Assembly (NCBI GenBank): GCA_023954095.1
Contig: JAMLIQ010000022.1
Coordinates: 1 to 39,390, forward strand
DNA: 39,390 nucleotides
Direction: 5' to 3'
Origin: Burkholderiaceae bacterium
Lineage (GTDB): Bacteria; Pseudomonadota; Gammaproteobacteria; Burkholderiales; Burkholderiaceae_C
Positions 38,543 to 39,390 of the stretch are shown one piece after another; position 1 is the first letter of the stretch, and each line of letters starts with the position of its first letter. Both the position numbers and the translations under genes were made by a program. The notes beneath the pieces are model-generated. The model was not told where the DNA came from. It made no database searches and was given only the letters and a program-made list of their open reading frames with translations.

Positions 38543-39390
38543 ATGCACATCGCCATCATCGGCGGCGGCGCCATTGGCAGCGCCATCGCCTATTTCCTGA
38601 CGCAGATGGCGCCAGAGCAGCCCGTCGTCGTGGTCGAGCGCGACCCGAGCTACGCGCACGCCTCGTCGGCGCTGTCGGCCAGCTCGATCCGGCAGCAGTT
38701 CTCCAGCCCGATCAACATTGCCATCTCGCAGTTCGGCATCGAATTCCTGCGCGACATCGGCGCGCGTTTGCAGGTGCATGGGGAACAGCCCGACATCGGC
38801 CTGGTCGAAGCGGGCTACCTGTACCTGGCCAGCCCGGCGGGCGAGGCCGTGCTGCGCGACAACCATGCGGTGCAGCGCGGCATGGGCGCCGACGTGGCCT
38901 TGCTCACACCCGATGCGCTGCGCGAGCGCTTTCCCTGGCTCTCCACGAACGGCGTCGCGCTCGGTTCGCTCGGCCTGTCGGCCGAGGGCTGGTTCGACGG
39001 CTACAGCCTGCTGCAGGCCCTGCGGCGCAAGGCCCAGACCCAGGGCGTGCGCTATGTGCAGGGCGACGCGGTGGGCGTGGACACGCAGACCAGCGGCGGC
39101 GTGCAGCACATCCAGGCGCTGCGCCTGGCGGATGGCCAGCGGCTGGAATGCAGCGCCGTGGTCAACGCCGCAGGCGCCTGGGCGCGCCCGGTGGCGCAGT
39201 GGCTGGGCATTGACCTGCCGGTGTTTGGCAAGCGGCGCACGGTGTTCCACTTCACCTGCCCCGAGGCGCTGCCCGGCTGCCCGCTGCTCATCGACCCCTC
39301 GGGCATCTGGCTGCGGCCCGAGGGCACCGGCTTCATCGCGGGCTATGCCCCACCCGAGGGCGCGGACCCCGACGATGCACCGCTGGACCC
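38543..39390 (+). CDS. FAD-dependent oxidoreductase, DAO/SoxA type (5' part)
   Basis: At least 282 codons, running off the right edge. The N-terminus MHIAIIGGGAIGSAIAYFL is a Rossmann FAD-binding GxGxxG motif, followed by VVVVERD and a SALSASSIRQQFS segment; further on come VNAAGAWARPVAQWLG and FGKRRTVFHFTCP. These fit the D-amino acid oxidase / sarcosine oxidase superfamily, which oxidise amines or amino acids. With an ALDH7 gene and LysR regulator beside it, an amine or imino acid from lysine/pipecolate is a reasonable substrate (inference). The C-terminus is not seen. No strong ribosome binding site except a GGAAAA tract. Confidence 0.85.
   Translation, partial: MHIAIIGGGAIGSAIAYFLTQMAPEQPVVVVERDPSYAHASSALSASSIRQQFSSPINIAISQFGIEFLRDIGARLQVHGEQPDIGLVEAGYLYLASPAGEAVLRDNHAVQRGMGADVALLTPDALRERFPWLSTNGVALGSLGLSAEGWFDGYSLLQALRRKAQTQGVRYVQGDAVGVDTQTSGGVQHIQALRLADGQRLECSAVVNAAGAWARPVAQWLGIDLPVFGKRRTVFHFTCPEALPGCPLLIDPSGIWLRPEGTGFIAGYAPPEGADPDDAPLD

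Noticed and set aside
1-39390. CRISPR arrays, tRNA or rRNA genes, insertion sequences, prophage genes
   Set aside because: No regularly spaced direct repeats, no tRNA-like cloverleaf or rRNA sequence, and no transposase, integrase or phage structural protein was recognised.

Overview
The window looks like chromosomal DNA from a GC-rich betaproteobacterium of the family Comamonadaceae (Acidovorax-like). This rests on the overall protein character, the DUF3567 and DUF3108 proteins typical of Burkholderiales, the K1-K2-GHJI nitrate reductase layout, and a scattered hairpin repeat (core AGCTGC-N-GCGCTT...AAGCGC) that I associate with this family from memory. No tRNA, rRNA, CRISPR array, insertion sequence or prophage is visible. 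Coding density is high and no gene-free stretch exceeds about 250 bp.

Layout. 1-1533: the 3' end of a 2-oxoacid:ferredoxin oxidoreductase beta subunit, a two-CBS-domain protein, a stand-alone receiver protein and a DUF465 protein. 1625-6229 (minus): a four-gene envelope operon of DUF2946 protein, TonB-dependent receptor, Asp-box periplasmic protein with a Cys/His cluster, and a thioredoxin-like protein. The first gene carries a CPMC motif and a C-terminal RGPP, which resembles the copper-responsive upstream ORFs described in Bordetella. 6283-11765: a cytoplasmic-type molybdopterin oxidoreductase, a hexameric tyrosine-coordinated heme protein, a fumarylacetoacetate hydrolase-family enzyme, a DUF3108 protein and a DUF3567 protein.

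11843-17245 (minus): a tightly packed operon of B12-dependent ribonucleotide reductase, NnrS, nitroreductase, an uncharacterised 134-residue protein and a hemerythrin-like protein. It reads as a low-oxygen / nitric-oxide survival module. 17481-31465 (minus): the dissimilatory nitrate respiration cluster narX-narL-narK1-narK2-narG-narH-narJ-narI-parvulin, followed by a beta-carbonic anhydrase. Together the two blocks give nitrate sensing, uptake, respiration, probable NO tolerance and oxygen-independent DNA precursor synthesis. The start codon of narK1 lies in a strong inverted repeat that could control translation.

31529-39390: a ChaN-like lipoprotein, PurU, a LysR regulator, a GlcD-like FAD oxidase, a second LysR gene diverging from an ALDH7-type aldehyde dehydrogenase, and a truncated FAD-dependent oxidoreductase. 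The last three resemble a lysine/pipecolate-type catabolic unit. Seven copies of the hairpin repeat are spread through the window, two of them inside coding sequence. A second, GC-rich repeat-like element lies between the aldehyde dehydrogenase and the oxidoreductase.
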